From Pseudonocardiales bacterium (GTDB taxonomy: Bacteria > Actinomycetota > Actinomycetes > Mycobacteriales > Pseudonocardiaceae), in contig JAFATA010000031.1 in the NCBI GenBank assembly GCA_019244165.1, positions 39,428 through 103,427 on the forward strand: a DNA stretch of 64,000 bases, read 5' to 3'. Made by a program: the position numbers and the translations under genes. Positions 7,572-16,314 of the stretch are shown here, piece after piece; positions within the stretch are counted from its first letter, which is position 1; the number at the start of each line of letters is the position of its first letter. The notes beneath the pieces were generated by a model. That model had not been told where the DNA came from. It searched no databases and was given only the letters and a program-made list of their open reading frames with translations.

Positions 7572-10457
7572 TCAGGAGCGAAAGGCCTCGATCGGGGGGC
7601 AGGAGCACATCAGGTTGCGGTCCCCGTGGGCCTGGTCGACCCGCCGCACCGGTGGCCACACCTTGGCGACGCGCCGGCCCATCGGGTAGGCGGCGAGTTC
7701 CCGGCTGTAGGGGTGACTCCACTTGTCAGCCAGGCAACTCGCGGTGTGCGGTGCGCAGCGCAGCGGGTTGTCCCCGAGCGGCCACTCCCCCTCGGCAACC
7801 CGGTCGATCTCGTCCCGGATCGCGATCATGGCGTCGCAGAAGCGGTCTAGTTCGGCCAGGCTCTCACTTTCGGTGGGCTCGACCATCAGAGTGCCCGCTA
7901 CCGGGAACGACATGGTCGGAGCGTGCAGTCCGTAGTCGGCCAGCCGCTTGGCGACGTCCTCGACGGTGACACCGGTGGCCTTGGTGATCGGCCGCAGATC
8001 CAGGATACATTCGTGGGCCACCAGCTTGTTGTTGCCGACGTAGAGCACCGGGAAGCACTCCCCGAGGCGCCGGGCGATGTAGTTCGCGGCGGCCACCGCG
8101 GTGAGGGTGGCGCGACGCAGTCCCACAGCACCCATCATCCGGATGTAGGCCCAGCAGATCGGCAGGATCAACGCGCTGCCCCATGGGGCCGCAGCCACCG
8201 GGCCCACCACGGCCTCCGGGTCCGTCTGCGGGTGCCCAGGCAGGAACGGCGCCAGGTGGGACCGCACGCCGATCGGCCCCACCCCCGGCCCGCCACCACC
8301 GTGCGGGATGCAGAACGTCTTGTGCAAATTGAGGTGGCCGACGTCGGCGCCGAAGTGGCCCGGGCAGGCCAGTCCGAGCAGCGCGTTGAGGTTGGCCCCA
8401 TCGATGTAGACCTGCCCCCCGGCCTCGTGCACCAGCGCGCACACCTGGGCTACCCCAGGCTCGTAGACCCCGTGCGTGGACGGGTAGGTGATCATGATGG
8501 CGGCCAGCTCGGTGCTGTGCATGGCGAGCTTTGCCCGGAGGTCGTCGAGATCCACGTCGCCGTTGCGGTCACATCCCACCACCACGACGCGCATCCCGGC
8601 CATCACCGCCGAAGCCGCGTTGGTGCCGTGCGCGCTAGAGGGGATAAGGCAGACGTCGCGACCAGTCTCGCCCCGACTGCGGTGGTAGGCGCGGATCGCC
8701 AGCAGGCCCGCGAACTCGCCCTGGCTGCCCGCGTTGGGCTGCAGGCTGATCGCGTCGTACCCGGTGAGCGCGGCCAGCCAGCGCTGCAGGTCGCTGACCA
8801 CCTCGAGCAAGCCCTGGGCGTCTTCCTGGGGTGCGAACGGGTGCAGCTCGGTGAACTCCGGCCAGCTGATCGGCTCCATCTCTGCGGTGGCGTTGAGCTT
8901 CATCGTGCACGAACCGAGCGGGATCACGCTGCGGTCCAGCGCCACGTCCTTGTCGGCCAGCGTGCGCAGGTAACGCAACAGCGCTGTCTCGCTGTGGTAG
9001 GCGGAGAACACCGGGTGGGTGAGGAATGGCGTTCTGCGCCGCAACGCGGCGGGCAGCGCGTCCGGAGTTTGGCGGTCGAGGGCATCCGTGTCAGTGGCCG
9101 GAATGCTGAAGGCTTCCCAGACCAGCCGCAGATGCTCGCGGGTCGTGGTCTCGGCGCAACTGATCCCCACGTGGTCGGCATCGGCCTGCCGCAGGTCCAC
9201 GCCGGCCGCGCGCGCGGCGCTCACCACCGCGGCGGCCTGCCCGGGCACCCTGGCCAGCACCGTGTCGAAGAACTCCTCGCTCACCACCTCGACCCCGCCG
9301 CGGCGTAACCCGGCGGCCAGCACCGCGGCCATCCGGTGTGCCCGCAGCGCGATGTCGGCCAGCCCCTCGGGTCCGTGGTACACCGCGTACATCGAGGCCA
9401 TCACGGCCAGCAGCACCTGCGCGGTGCAGATATTGCTGGTGGCCTTCTCCCGGCGGATGTGCTGCTCACGGGTCTGCAGCGCCAGGCGCAACGCTGGCGA
9501 GCCATCGGCGTCGCGGGACATGCCGACCAGCCGACCAGGCAGCTGGCGTTCCAGCCCGCGGCGCACCGCCAGGTAGGCCGCGTGCGGCCCGCCAAAGCCC
9601 AGCGGCACGCCGAAGCGCTGCGTCGATCCGATCGCGACATCGGCGCCGATCTCCCCCGGCGGGGTCAGCAGGGTCAGTGCCAGCGGATCGGCCGCGACGG
9701 CCACCGCGGCACCGCGCCGGTGCGCCTGCTCGATCAGCCTCGTGTGGTCCCGCACCGCGCCGCCGGCACCGGGGTAGGACAGCAGCACACCGAAGAACTC
9801 GCCCTCCGGCAGGGCGGCATCCGGGAGATCGGCCCGCAGATCGGCGACATCCAGGTCGATGCCCAGCGGCTCGGCGCGGGTCGCCAGCACGGCCAGCGTC
9901 TGCGGCAACGTGTCAGCGTCCACCAGGAACCGGGACGAGCTGGCCCGGCCCGCCCGGCGCAGCAGGGTCATCGCTTCGGCGGCCGCGGTGGCCTCATCGA
10001 GCAAGGAGGCGTTGGCTATCGGCAGACCGGTGAGATCGCAAATCATCGTCTGGAAGTTGAGCAGCGCCTCCAGCCGGCCCTGGGAGATCTCCGGCTGGTA
10101 CGGCGTGTAGGCGGTGTACCAGGCCGGGTTCTCCAGCACCGAACGACGGATCACCGGCGGGGTCACCGTGCCGTGATACCCCATCCCGATCATCGGCACC
10201 CGGGGGTGGCAGCGGGCTGCCCGCGCGCGCAGCTCAGCCAGCGCCTGCACCTCGCTGGCCGGGGCCGGCAGGTCCGCAGCGGCGTCGGGGTCGGTCAGGG
10301 TCGCGGGCAGCGCCAACGCAGCGAGCTGCTCCAACGACGGCACGCCGATGACCTCCAGCATCCGAGCCAACTCGGCCGGGCGTGGCCCGATATGCCGGTC
10401 GACGAAGGGCGTGCCGTGCTCCAGTTCGGACAGTGGGCGCCGGTCGGGAGTGTTCAT
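7572..10457 (-). CDS. gcvP: Glycine dehydrogenase (decarboxylating), P-protein
   Basis: 961 residues, the normal length of the fused P-protein. It decarboxylates glycine and passes the aminomethyl group to lipoyl-GcvH. Motifs seen are [12 protein letters not shown] at the N-terminus, [46 protein letters not shown] and [16 protein letters not shown], with the PLP lysine at about residue 713. The start is ATG 10457 after GGAGGTC; the longer open frame upstream is in the leader. A glycine riboswitch lies in that leader. gcvH is 3.1 kb away in the same orientation and gcvT is in a distant block at 55 kb, as in mycobacteria. Confidence 0.97.
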   Translation of the reverse strand: MNTPDRRPLSELEHGTPFVDRHIGPRPAELARMLEVIGVPSLEQLAALALPATLTDPDAAADLPAPASEVQALAELRARAARCHPRVPMIGMGYHGTVTPPVIRRSVLENPAWYTAYTPYQPEISQGRLEALLNFQTMICDLTGLPIANASLLDEATAAAEAMTLLRRAGRASSSRFLVDADTLPQTLAVLATRAEPLGIDLDVADLRADLPDAALPEGEFFGVLLSYPGAGGAVRDHTRLIEQAHRRGAAVAVAADPLALTLLTPPGEIGADVAIGSTQRFGVPLGFGGPHAAYLAVRRGLERQLPGRLVGMSRDADGSPALRLALQTREQHIRREKATSNICTAQVLLAVMASMYAVYHGPEGLADIALRAHRMAAVLAAGLRRGGVEVVSEEFFDTVLARVPGQAAAVVSAARAAGVDLRQADADHVGISCAETTTREHLRLVWEAFSIPATDTDALDRQTPDALPAALRRRTPFLTHPVFSAYHSETALLRYLRTLADKDVALDRSVIPLGSCTMKLNATAEMEPISWPEFTELHPFAPQEDAQGLLEVVSDLQRWLAALTGYDAISLQPNAGSQGEFAGLLAIRAYHRSRGETGRDVCLIPSSAHGTNAASAVMAGMRVVVVGCDRNGDVDLDDLRAKLAMHSTELAAIMITYPSTHGVYEPGVAQVCALVHEAGGQVYIDGANLNALLGLACPGHFGADVGHLNLHKTFCIPHGGGGPGVGPIGVRSHLAPFLPGHPQTDPEAVVGPVAAAPWGSALILPICWAYIRMMGAVGLRRATLTAVAAANYIARRLGECFPVLYVGNNKLVAHECILDLRPITKATGVTVEDVAKRLADYGLHAPTMSFPVAGTLMVEPTESESLAELDRFCDAMIAIRDEIDRVAEGEWPLGDNPLRCAPHTASCLADKWSHPYSRELAAYPMGRRVAKVWPPVRRVDQAHGDRNLMCSCPPIEAFRS

Positions 10458-10574
10458 CGTGGTTGACCTCCGGGCGTCGAGACCGAACCGCCGGGCACCG
10501 TGCCCGATCGGTCCTCCCCCTCTGTCTCTGCCCGCATCGGGTCTTGCCGACAACGAGCCGGTGGCTTGCGTCAC

Positions 10575-10693
10575 CGCGGTGCAGAGGTGTTTACCCCGCG
10601 CGGTTCTCTCTGCCTGAGATGCACCGGGGAGGGTTGCTCCTTGGCCACCCGGACCGCACTGACCGGCCGCTTCCCCGCGCGAGATGGAGCGAC
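10575..10693 (-). promoter_or_regulatory. Glycine riboswitch upstream of gcvP
   Basis: On the minus strand the leader contains the conserved glycine-aptamer blocks in order: AAGGAGCAACC, then ATCTCAGGCA, then GAACCGCGCGGGG, preceded by a GC-rich stem region. Only one aptamer is clear. It begins about 240 nt and ends about 118 nt before the gcvP start, the expected place for glycine-activated expression of the cleavage system. Exact boundaries were set by eye. Confidence 0.85.
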
Positions 10694-10773
10694 TACATCA
10701 CCAACCTACTCGCTGAGGCGAGTTCTTTTGCGCTCCCCATCCACGACTGTGATCAGCTACACATGGGGACGGG

Positions 10774-11397
10774 TCAGCTGATCCGGCGGGCCCGTCGACG
10801 CTTGGTCAACTCGTCTTCCGGAGCTGTCGCGACGTGGCCGCCATCGGCGCGCTCCGGGGGAAACTGGCTGATCGATCCGGCGATCTCCTTGACCGCGCCA
10901 CCGACGGCGATGCCAAACACGCCCTGCCCACCCTGCAGCAGGTCCACCACGTCCTCGGGGGAGGTGCACTCATAGACCGTGGTGCCATCGCTGAACAGCG
11001 TGATACGCGCCAAGTCGTGCACTCCCCGGCGGCGCAGGTGCTCGACGGCCACGCGGATGTTCTGCAGCGAGACACCGGTGTCCAGCAGCCGCTTCACCAC
11101 TTTGAGGACCAGAATGTCCTTGAACGAGTACAGCCGCTGGCTGCCGGAACCGGAGGCACCGCGGATCGAGGGCACCACCAGGTTGGTCCGGGCCCAATAG
11201 TCCAGCTGACGGTAGGTGATCCCGGCGATCTGGCAGGCTGCCGGGCCGCGATAGCCCAGCAGATGGTCGCTCACTCCGTGCGGGTCGGCCAGCGCGGAAT
11301 CCGGGAACAGAGTGCCTTGTTCAGCCGGGTCGCCAGCGTCAGGCGGGGCAACACCATACTCCGGGGTGCCCGCTCCGCTGTGCGGTCCGTCGACCAC
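10774..11397 (-). CDS. MerR-family regulator, Rv1830-like
   Basis: 207 residues from GTG 11397 (GGAGG 5 nt upstream); the open frame extends to 11511, but that part has no counterpart in homologues I recall. The winged-helix MerR core is GYRGPAACQIAGITYRQLDYWARTNLVVPSIR, shown by its ACQIAGITYRQLDYW helix and QRLYSFKDILVLKVVKRLL, followed by LFSDGTTVYECTSPEDVVDLL and the QGVFGIAVGG segment. It matches M. tuberculosis Rv1830, implicated in cell-division control. It lies between gcvP and the bifunctional nuclease, the conserved order. Confidence 0.9.
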   Translation of the reverse strand: MVDGPHSGAGTPEYGVAPPDAGDPAEQGTLFPDSALADPHGVSDHLLGYRGPAACQIAGITYRQLDYWARTNLVVPSIRGASGSGSQRLYSFKDILVLKVVKRLLDTGVSLQNIRVAVEHLRRRGVHDLARITLFSDGTTVYECTSPEDVVDLLQGGQGVFGIAVGGAVKEIAGSISQFPPERADGGHVATAPEDELTKRRRARRIS

Positions 11398-11555
11398 CCA
11401 TGCCTCCCACGCCTTGCACCGGTAGCCCATGAGCCCCGCGGCCCCAGAGGAATCACACCGGCCCGACTCGCTGTCAGCACCGACGGTAGGCGCCACTGGG
11501 TAGCCGGTCAATCCGACGCGCGGAATCGCGTCCTCAACATCAGCTCAGGTACCTA

Positions 11556-12029
11556 TCAGGTACCGGCTCCGCGGAAGTCCTCCGGAGAGACCGAGTCGAG
11601 GAACTCGCGGAACCTCTCGACCTCGTTCTCCTGGTCGTCCGGGATGACCAAGCCAGCCTCGGAGAGTACCGACTCCTCGGCGTGGATCGGTACCCCCACC
11701 CGCAGGGCGAGCGCAACCGAGTCACTCGGTCGGGCGGAGACGCGAACATTACCGCCGAAGACGAGCTCAGCGAAGAAAGTTCCCTCTTGCAGCTCGGTGA
11801 TCCGGACCTGCTTCAGTTCCCCACCCAGCGCACTGATCACGTCTCGGAGCAGGTCGTGGGTCATCGGCCGGACCGGTTGCACACCCTGCTGCTCCAGGGC
11901 GATGGCGGTCGCCTCCCCGGAGCCGATCCAGATCGGCAGGTAGCGATCGCCCTCAGCCTCCCGCAGCAGCAGGATCGGCTGGTTCGCCGGCAACTCCACC
12001 CGGACCCCGACGACACGCATCTCGCTCAT
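11556..12029 (-). CDS. Bifunctional nuclease family protein (DUF151), Rv1829-like
   Basis: 157 residues from ATG 12029, with GGGAGG about 8 nt upstream. The DUF151 core is visible: RVVGVRVELPANQPILLLRE, YLPIWIGSGEATAIAL, RPMTHDLLRDVISALG, FFAELVFGG and RPSDSVALALRVGVPI. Related proteins have been described as RNase/DNases, but the physiological substrate here is unknown. The gene lies between the two MerR regulators, as in mycobacteria. The acidic C-terminus (EFLDSVSPEDF) is normal for the family. Confidence 0.9.
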   Translation of the reverse strand: MSEMRVVGVRVELPANQPILLLREAEGDRYLPIWIGSGEATAIALEQQGVQPVRPMTHDLLRDVISALGGELKQVRITELQEGTFFAELVFGGNVRVSARPSDSVALALRVGVPIHAEESVLSEAGLVIPDDQENEVERFREFLDSVSPEDFRGAGT

Positions 12030-12244
12030 CGCGTTGCGCCTCCCTCCCACTGCACCCTGCGCTCCGGGTGCCTCGAGGATCGTCGTGCTCGGCGGTGGAT
12101 TGGGCACCGGCCGGAGTAACTGCCAGCCCAGTCGCGTCTCCACCATCACTATCTTCAGACGCTACACGCGGCACCGTCCCTATGCCGAGTCCCTCGAGGG
12201 TTCAAATTGCCACTGTGACCCTTTCTGCGGCCTTTTGTCTGGGC

Positions 12245-13024
12245 TCAGTTCCCGATGACGCCCCGCAGCCCGATCTTCACGAGCAGCGCATGCAGCCGCA
12301 ACGACAACACCGCCAGTTCCCGGACCACCTCATCGGCGCGGGCCCGCGCATCGGGATCTCGCTGCCGGCTCACCGGGGTGACGATCTGCGCCAGCAGGCC
12401 TACCTCCCGGTCGGCCGATGCCCGGAAGGAACGGAGGTGTCGGGGCTCCAGCCCAAAATCGGTCATCGCCTGCGCGGTCCGTGCCACGAGCACCGCATCG
12501 TTGTCGTAGAAACCGGCTGGGCCCGGCCGAACCAAGCCGAACTGCTCGAGCTCGGCCAGGACCGCCTTGCCGATGCCGCTAGCGGCGAGCAGCTCCTCCT
12601 GGGTCATCCGCACCGGATCGGCGGCGAGGTCCTCAACGGGGTCGGCTGGCTCGGTCGCCGCGCCGGTACGAGCGCCCGGACGAACGCTCAGCCGCGGACG
12701 GCCCGCCCGGGACCAGCGCAGGTCGGAGCGTCTTTCCGCAGGTCCTTCGGACTCACCCCGGTCCAGCGCGTCCAAGTGCTCCTTAATGACCCTCAGCGGA
12801 AGGTAGTGGTCGCGCTGAGCGGCGAGCACATAGCGCAGCCTTTCCACATCCGCTGAGGAGAACTGTCGGTAGCCGGCAGCAGTGCGTTCTGGCTGGACCA
12901 GCCCCTCAGACTCCAGAAACCTGATCTTGGAGATAGTGACGTCGGGGAAATCCGCCCGCAACTGGGCGAGCACCGAACCGATGCTCATCCCGGAGCGATG
13001 CCCGGAACGGCCCGGTGCCGTCAC
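12245..13024 (-). CDS. ftsR: FtsR-like MerR regulator, Rv1828-like
   Basis: 259 residues. The GTG start at 13024 overlaps the garA stop by 4 bp (GTGA), so the two are probably translationally coupled. The N-terminal MerR helix reads SIGSVLAQLRADFPDVTISKIRFLESEGLV in outline (DFPDVTISKIRFLESEGL), then GYRQFSSADVERLRYVL; the C-terminal effector part has MTQEELLAASGI and GLEPRHLRSFRASADREVGL. In Corynebacterium the homologue FtsR activates ftsZ; that role here is inferred. The linker at about residues 95-130 is Arg/Ala-rich. Confidence 0.88.
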   Translation of the reverse strand: MTAPGRSGHRSGMSIGSVLAQLRADFPDVTISKIRFLESEGLVQPERTAAGYRQFSSADVERLRYVLAAQRDHYLPLRVIKEHLDALDRGESEGPAERRSDLRWSRAGRPRLSVRPGARTGAATEPADPVEDLAADPVRMTQEELLAASGIGKAVLAELEQFGLVRPGPAGFYDNDAVLVARTAQAMTDFGLEPRHLRSFRASADREVGLLAQIVTPVSRQRDPDARARADEVVRELAVLSLRLHALLVKIGLRGVIGN

Positions 13025-13491
13025 CGCGACCCCTGGTCAGCCCCTCGGTCCCCGGCGCGCGGACCGGTCAGGAACACTAGCCGGAACTTGCCGATCTGCA
13101 CCTCGTCGCCATTGGCCAGCACTGCGGTATCCACCGGCTCGCGGTTGACGTAGGTGCCGTTCAAGCTGCCGACGTCCACCACCACGAACTCGCCGCCTTC
13201 CCGACGGAACTCGGCGTGTCGGCGAGACACGGTCACGTCGTCGAGGAAGATGTCGCTTTCCGGGTGTCGACCCGCGCTCGTGGTGGGCCGGTCGAGGAGA
13301 AACCGGGAACCGGCGTTAGGGCCGCGCTTGACTACCAGCAGAGCGGAGCCCGCAGGCAGTGCGTCGATGCCGGCGATGGGCGGCGCCGGTAACTCGATGC
13401 TCTCGGGCTCGGAGAGGAAGTCGGCCCGGAACGTCGAGGTCTGCTCCGGGCCCCGCTCGGGTGGTACACCGGGCCCGTCCTTCATGCTCAC
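13021..13491 (-). CDS. garA: GarA/OdhI-type FHA regulator of 2-oxoglutarate metabolism
   Basis: 156 residues. GTG 13491 follows GGAGAG at good spacing; ATG 13485 is also possible. The FHA domain is near-identical to GarA: ALLVVKRGPNAGSRFLLD, SAGRHPESDIFLDDVTVSRRH and DVGSLNGTYVNREPVD. GarA binds and inhibits 2-oxoglutarate dehydrogenase and glutamate dehydrogenase until its N-terminal threonines are phosphorylated. Here the motif is E-Q-T-S (residues 16-19) instead of E-T-T-S: Thr18, equivalent to the PknB site Thr22, is kept, but the PknG site Thr21 is Gln17. It is the likely first gene of a unit with ftsR. Confidence 0.93.
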   Translation of the reverse strand: MSMKDGPGVPPERGPEQTSTFRADFLSEPESIELPAPPIAGIDALPAGSALLVVKRGPNAGSRFLLDRPTTSAGRHPESDIFLDDVTVSRRHAEFRREGGEFVVVDVGSLNGTYVNREPVDTAVLANGDEVQIGKFRLVFLTGPRAGDRGADQGSR

Positions 13492-13602
13492 GCTGGGCTC
13501 TCCTTCACCAGGGGGGTGGCTTTTTGATCGGACCACAACCTACCGCGCATCGACAGACATTGCAGACAGAGGTCAGCGTCGATCGGTGACGGTAGGTGAC
13601 GG

Positions 13603-14019
13603 TCAAGGCCCGCGGCGGCCGTCCTCCTCGATGCGGGCGCGGTAGTCCTCCGCGCTGATCAACGAGTCCATCGCGGAGGCGTCTGCCAGCTTGATCTCGA
13701 TCATCCAGCCTTCGCCGTAGGGGTCGGAGTTGACCAGTTCTGGGCTGCTCTCCAGGGCATCGTTGCGGGCCACCACCTCGCCTGCCACCGGCGCGAACAC
13801 GTCCGAGACGCTTTTGGTAGACTCGACCTCCCCAAATGACTCTCCCGGCACCACCGAGTCCCCCACCCGGGGTAACTCTACGTGAACAATGTCTCCGAGC
13901 TGTGCCTGCGCGTAATCGGTGATACCGACGCGCACGGTGGTACCGGCCTCCCCAGTGCCTTCCGCGCTGGTCAGCACCCACTCATGGTCCGGGGTGTACC
14001 GCAGCTCTTCGGGGACCAC
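13603..14019 (-). CDS. gcvH: Glycine cleavage system H protein
   Basis: 138 residues from GTG 14019, with GGAGG 8 nt upstream. The open frame reaches 14064 but would then run into pgsA. It carries the lipoyl arm that shuttles the aminomethyl group between GcvP, GcvT and Lpd. Seen: PEELRYTPDHEWVL, VGITDYAQAQLGDIVHVELP and GEVESTKSVSDVFAPVAG, with the lipoyl lysine at about residue 69, then NSDPYGEGWMIEIK. It lies 16 bp after pgsA and 111 bp before garA on the same strand. Confidence 0.97.
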   Translation of the reverse strand: MVPEELRYTPDHEWVLTSAEGTGEAGTTVRVGITDYAQAQLGDIVHVELPRVGDSVVPGESFGEVESTKSVSDVFAPVAGEVVARNDALESSPELVNSDPYGEGWMIEIKLADASAMDSLISAEDYRARIEEDGRRGP

Positions 14020-14035
14020 CGCGCGTGCCTCCACA

Positions 14036-14650
14036 TCATCCACGATCAGCGTGCCGCGCGGCACGCAGCGTCAGCCGAACCTGAAAGAGGTACAAAATCG
14101 CCCCCCAGAGGTACAACGCACCGCCCCATCCGGTGAAGGCCACCGCGAACGCCTGGGCCACCGGTCCCACCCACCCATGCACGTCGTGGGCGAGGAGCAG
14201 GAAGGGAAAAGCATAGAGCAGGCAGAGAGTGGCCGCCTTGCCCACATAGTGCACCGGCAATGGACCGTAGCCATGGCGGCGCAGCATGGGCAGGGTTGAC
14301 AACAGCACGAGATCCCGGGTAATCAGCACGGCCACCACCCACCACGGCAGGATATCCCGCACGCCGAAGGCGAGCAGGGTGCTCAGCGTGTACAGCCGAT
14401 CGACCGCCGGGTCGAGCAACGCACCCAGCCTGCTGGACTGGTTGAGCAGTCGGGCGAGCTTGCCGTCCAGCCAGTCGGTGACACCCAACAGGGCCAGCAC
14501 GAGCAGGGCGAGCAGGTCGTGGTGTGGGCCAAGGAGCAGCCACAGGGACAGCGGGATACCCGCCAGCCGGAGCAGGCTGAGCACGTTGGGCACGGTAAGC
14601 AGCCGGTCGGCCGGATCCAGCGCCTGGCACCAGGGTCGACTCGGCAGCAC
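14036..14650 (-). CDS. pgsA: CDP-alcohol phosphatidyltransferase (PgsA-like)
   Basis: 204 residues. GTG 14650 is chosen because AGGAGGGCCACA directly precedes it. The CDP-alcohol transferase signature is complete: D59-W-L-D-G-x2-A-R, then G and D..D (TDWLDGKLARLLNQ, GALLDPAVDRL). Several hydrophobic helices follow (LLALLVLALLGV, LPWWVVAVLI, ATLCLLYAFPFLLLA). It makes a phospholipid by moving a phosphatidyl group from CDP-diacylglycerol to an alcohol. Position next to gcvH matches Rv1822 (pgsA2), but the acceptor alcohol cannot be read from sequence. Confidence 0.88.
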   Translation of the reverse strand: MLPSRPWCQALDPADRLLTVPNVLSLLRLAGIPLSLWLLLGPHHDLLALLVLALLGVTDWLDGKLARLLNQSSRLGALLDPAVDRLYTLSTLLAFGVRDILPWWVVAVLITRDLVLLSTLPMLRRHGYGPLPVHYVGKAATLCLLYAFPFLLLAHDVHGWVGPVAQAFAVAFTGWGGALYLWGAILYLFQVRLTLRAARHADRG

Positions 14651-14751
14651 TGTGGCCCTCCTGATCAACCCGGATCCCGCGCAGGGTGGAAGTCCGGGGA
14701 ACCCAGCGTCCCACACCGGGCTCCGATTCCCCCGTGCCTGGCTAACCCTGC

Positions 14752-15525
14752 TCAAAACCGGGTGTGCTCTAGCCAGTGATCCAGGATGCTGGCATCGCCG
14801 AGCACGCTGATCGGTGCCTCGGCCGGCGGGACGCGACGCATCAGGACCAGGAGCAGGTCCACCACGGCGCCCCGGACCGCGACGTCACCCTTGGCGTGGC
14901 CGTGGTCCCAGACCGGGCCCGACGGGGTCCGGCGCACGATCCACTCCCCCGCCTCGCCCAGCCCCGGGTCGGTGGAGTGCAGGTGCAGGATCTGGCCCTT
15001 GCCGCGCAGTCCGGGTCGTCTGTCGAGTGCCTGGGGCAAGCTGAGCAGGCCCAGCCACGCGGAGATCCCGTCGGCGGCGAGATCGGGTTCTAGCGTGAAC
15101 TGGCGGCCCAGCGTGAACTCGGCATCAGCCCGGTGCACCGCAGTCTCATGCACCATTCCGCGAGCCCAGGACCTGACGCTGTGGTCCTCAGTCCCGCTCC
15201 ATACGGGAGTCTGCGGCCCGGCTGCCCGCATCACGCCCACCAGCTCACTGGCGCCAGCGCACAACCAGGCACCGAGACTGTCGGGGTCCTCGGGCGCTGC
15301 CGCCACCTCCAGCTCGCCCGGATCGGGCGGGGCGGTGAGGCGCCGGGTGACGATCGTGGTGGCCCGCCGATGAGCCCGACCGACGTGCTCGACGAGCTGC
15401 CGCAACGTCCACTCCGTGCAGGTCGGCACCCGCTGGTGCAGCTCGGCACCGATCAGTGCCTCGGCGAACAGCGCGGACTGGGCACTTAGCGCATCGAGGT
15501 AGCGTCCAAAGCGCAGGGTAGCCAT
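14752..15525 (-). CDS. Maleylpyruvate isomerase-family (DinB-like) protein
   Basis: 257 residues from ATG 15525 after GGAGGGG. The N-terminal half has the mycothiol-dependent MDMPI/DinB-like helical pattern: YLDALSAQSALFAEALIGAEL, VPTCTEWTLRQLVEHVGRAH and GMVHETAVHRADAE, in which the His residues would bind a metal. The C-terminal part (WDHGHAKGDVAVRGAVVDLLLVL) resembles the companion MDMPI C-terminal domain. Such proteins often handle mycothiol-dependent reactions; no substrate can be named. It is transcribed toward pgsA and diverges from the methyltransferase gene. Confidence 0.75.
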   Translation of the reverse strand: MATLRFGRYLDALSAQSALFAEALIGAELHQRVPTCTEWTLRQLVEHVGRAHRRATTIVTRRLTAPPDPGELEVAAAPEDPDSLGAWLCAGASELVGVMRAAGPQTPVWSGTEDHSVRSWARGMVHETAVHRADAEFTLGRQFTLEPDLAADGISAWLGLLSLPQALDRRPGLRGKGQILHLHSTDPGLGEAGEWIVRRTPSGPVWDHGHAKGDVAVRGAVVDLLLVLMRRVPPAEAPISVLGDASILDHWLEHTRF

Positions 15526-15630
15526 CACATGCCCCTCCGTGGTCGTCCCTCTCGACGTCAGAGACCCACAGCCTAAGCAAGTGCGAACTCGGTGGTGCGC
15601 CACCGCACCGGGTGGTGTGCACTGTGACCT

Positions 15631-16314
15631 ATGGCCTCGCATTCCGCCTCCCATTCACCAGATCCCATGCAACGTACGCTCAGGGGAGGACGGGGAGTCT
15701 TCTTCGCTGCGGCGATACGGTCCCCCCGCGATGTCGGGACGCTGCTGCCCTCCGGGCCCGAGCTGGCCGCCCGGTTGGCCGCCGTGGTGTCCGGAGCCGG
15801 CCGGAATGGGCGGCCCCCGGTCGTGGTGGAGCTCGGTGCCGGCGCTGGAGCGGTCACCGGAGCCATCGTCCGGGCGGCAGCCCAGGACGCGGTGGTGATC
15901 GCGATCGAGAAAGATCCCGAACTCGCCCAGCGGTTGCGCTCCCGGGCGCTGGGGGTCCGGGTGGTCACCGCGGACGCCGCCACGCTTCCGGCCATCCTCG
16001 CCGACCACGGCGTCGACCGCGCCGACGTGATCGTCTCCGTACTGCCGTGGACCCTGTTCGGCGCGCAGCAACAGCGCGAGTTCCTGACGATCTTTGCCGC
16101 CGCGCTGGCGAGCGACGGGGTGTTCACCGCTGCCTCCTACAGCTGGGCCTACTGGACACCCGCAGCCCGCCGCTTCCGCCACGAGCTGGGGCGGGTCTTC
16201 AGCGAGGTGCTGCCCACCCGCACCCTGTGGCGACACCTGCCGCCAGCGATGACTTACGTCTGCCGCCACCCGAAAGTGGCCGGTGAGGACATCAACGCGG
16301 ATCCGAGTCGATGA
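15631..16314 (+). CDS. Class I SAM-dependent methyltransferase, phospholipid N-methyltransferase-like
   Basis: 227 residues. The SAM site is clear: FFAAAIRSPRDVGTLLPSGPELA, VVVELGAGAGAVTGAI, VIAIEKDPELAQRL, VVTADAATLP and DVIVSVLPWTLF. This layout is that of PmtA/KsgA-like phospholipid N-methyltransferases; lipid substrate is inferred. The start ATG 15631 has no strong ribosome-binding site and ATG 15667 is an alternative. The 3' end overlaps the 3' end of the convergent kinase gene by 23 bp. Confidence 0.75.
   Translation: MASHSASHSPDPMQRTLRGGRGVFFAAAIRSPRDVGTLLPSGPELAARLAAVVSGAGRNGRPPVVVELGAGAGAVTGAIVRAAAQDAVVIAIEKDPELAQRLRSRALGVRVVTADAATLPAILADHGVDRADVIVSVLPWTLFGAQQQREFLTIFAAALASDGVFTAASYSWAYWTPAARRFRHELGRVFSEVLPTRTLWRHLPPAMTYVCRHPKVAGEDINADPSR

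Noticed and set aside
7923..8442. Minus-strand alternative frames inside gcvP
   Set aside because: They are shadows of gcvP; the main frame is complete with all catalytic residues.
7923..9308. Long plus-strand open frames opposite gcvP (including 9336-10466)
   Set aside because: They mirror the gcvP codon positions, are rich in Arg/His/Gln/Val as GC-rich antisense frames are, and show no motif.
10834..11943. Plus-strand frame opposite the Rv1830-like and nuclease genes
   Set aside because: It is antisense to two well-supported conserved genes and has no recognisable domain.
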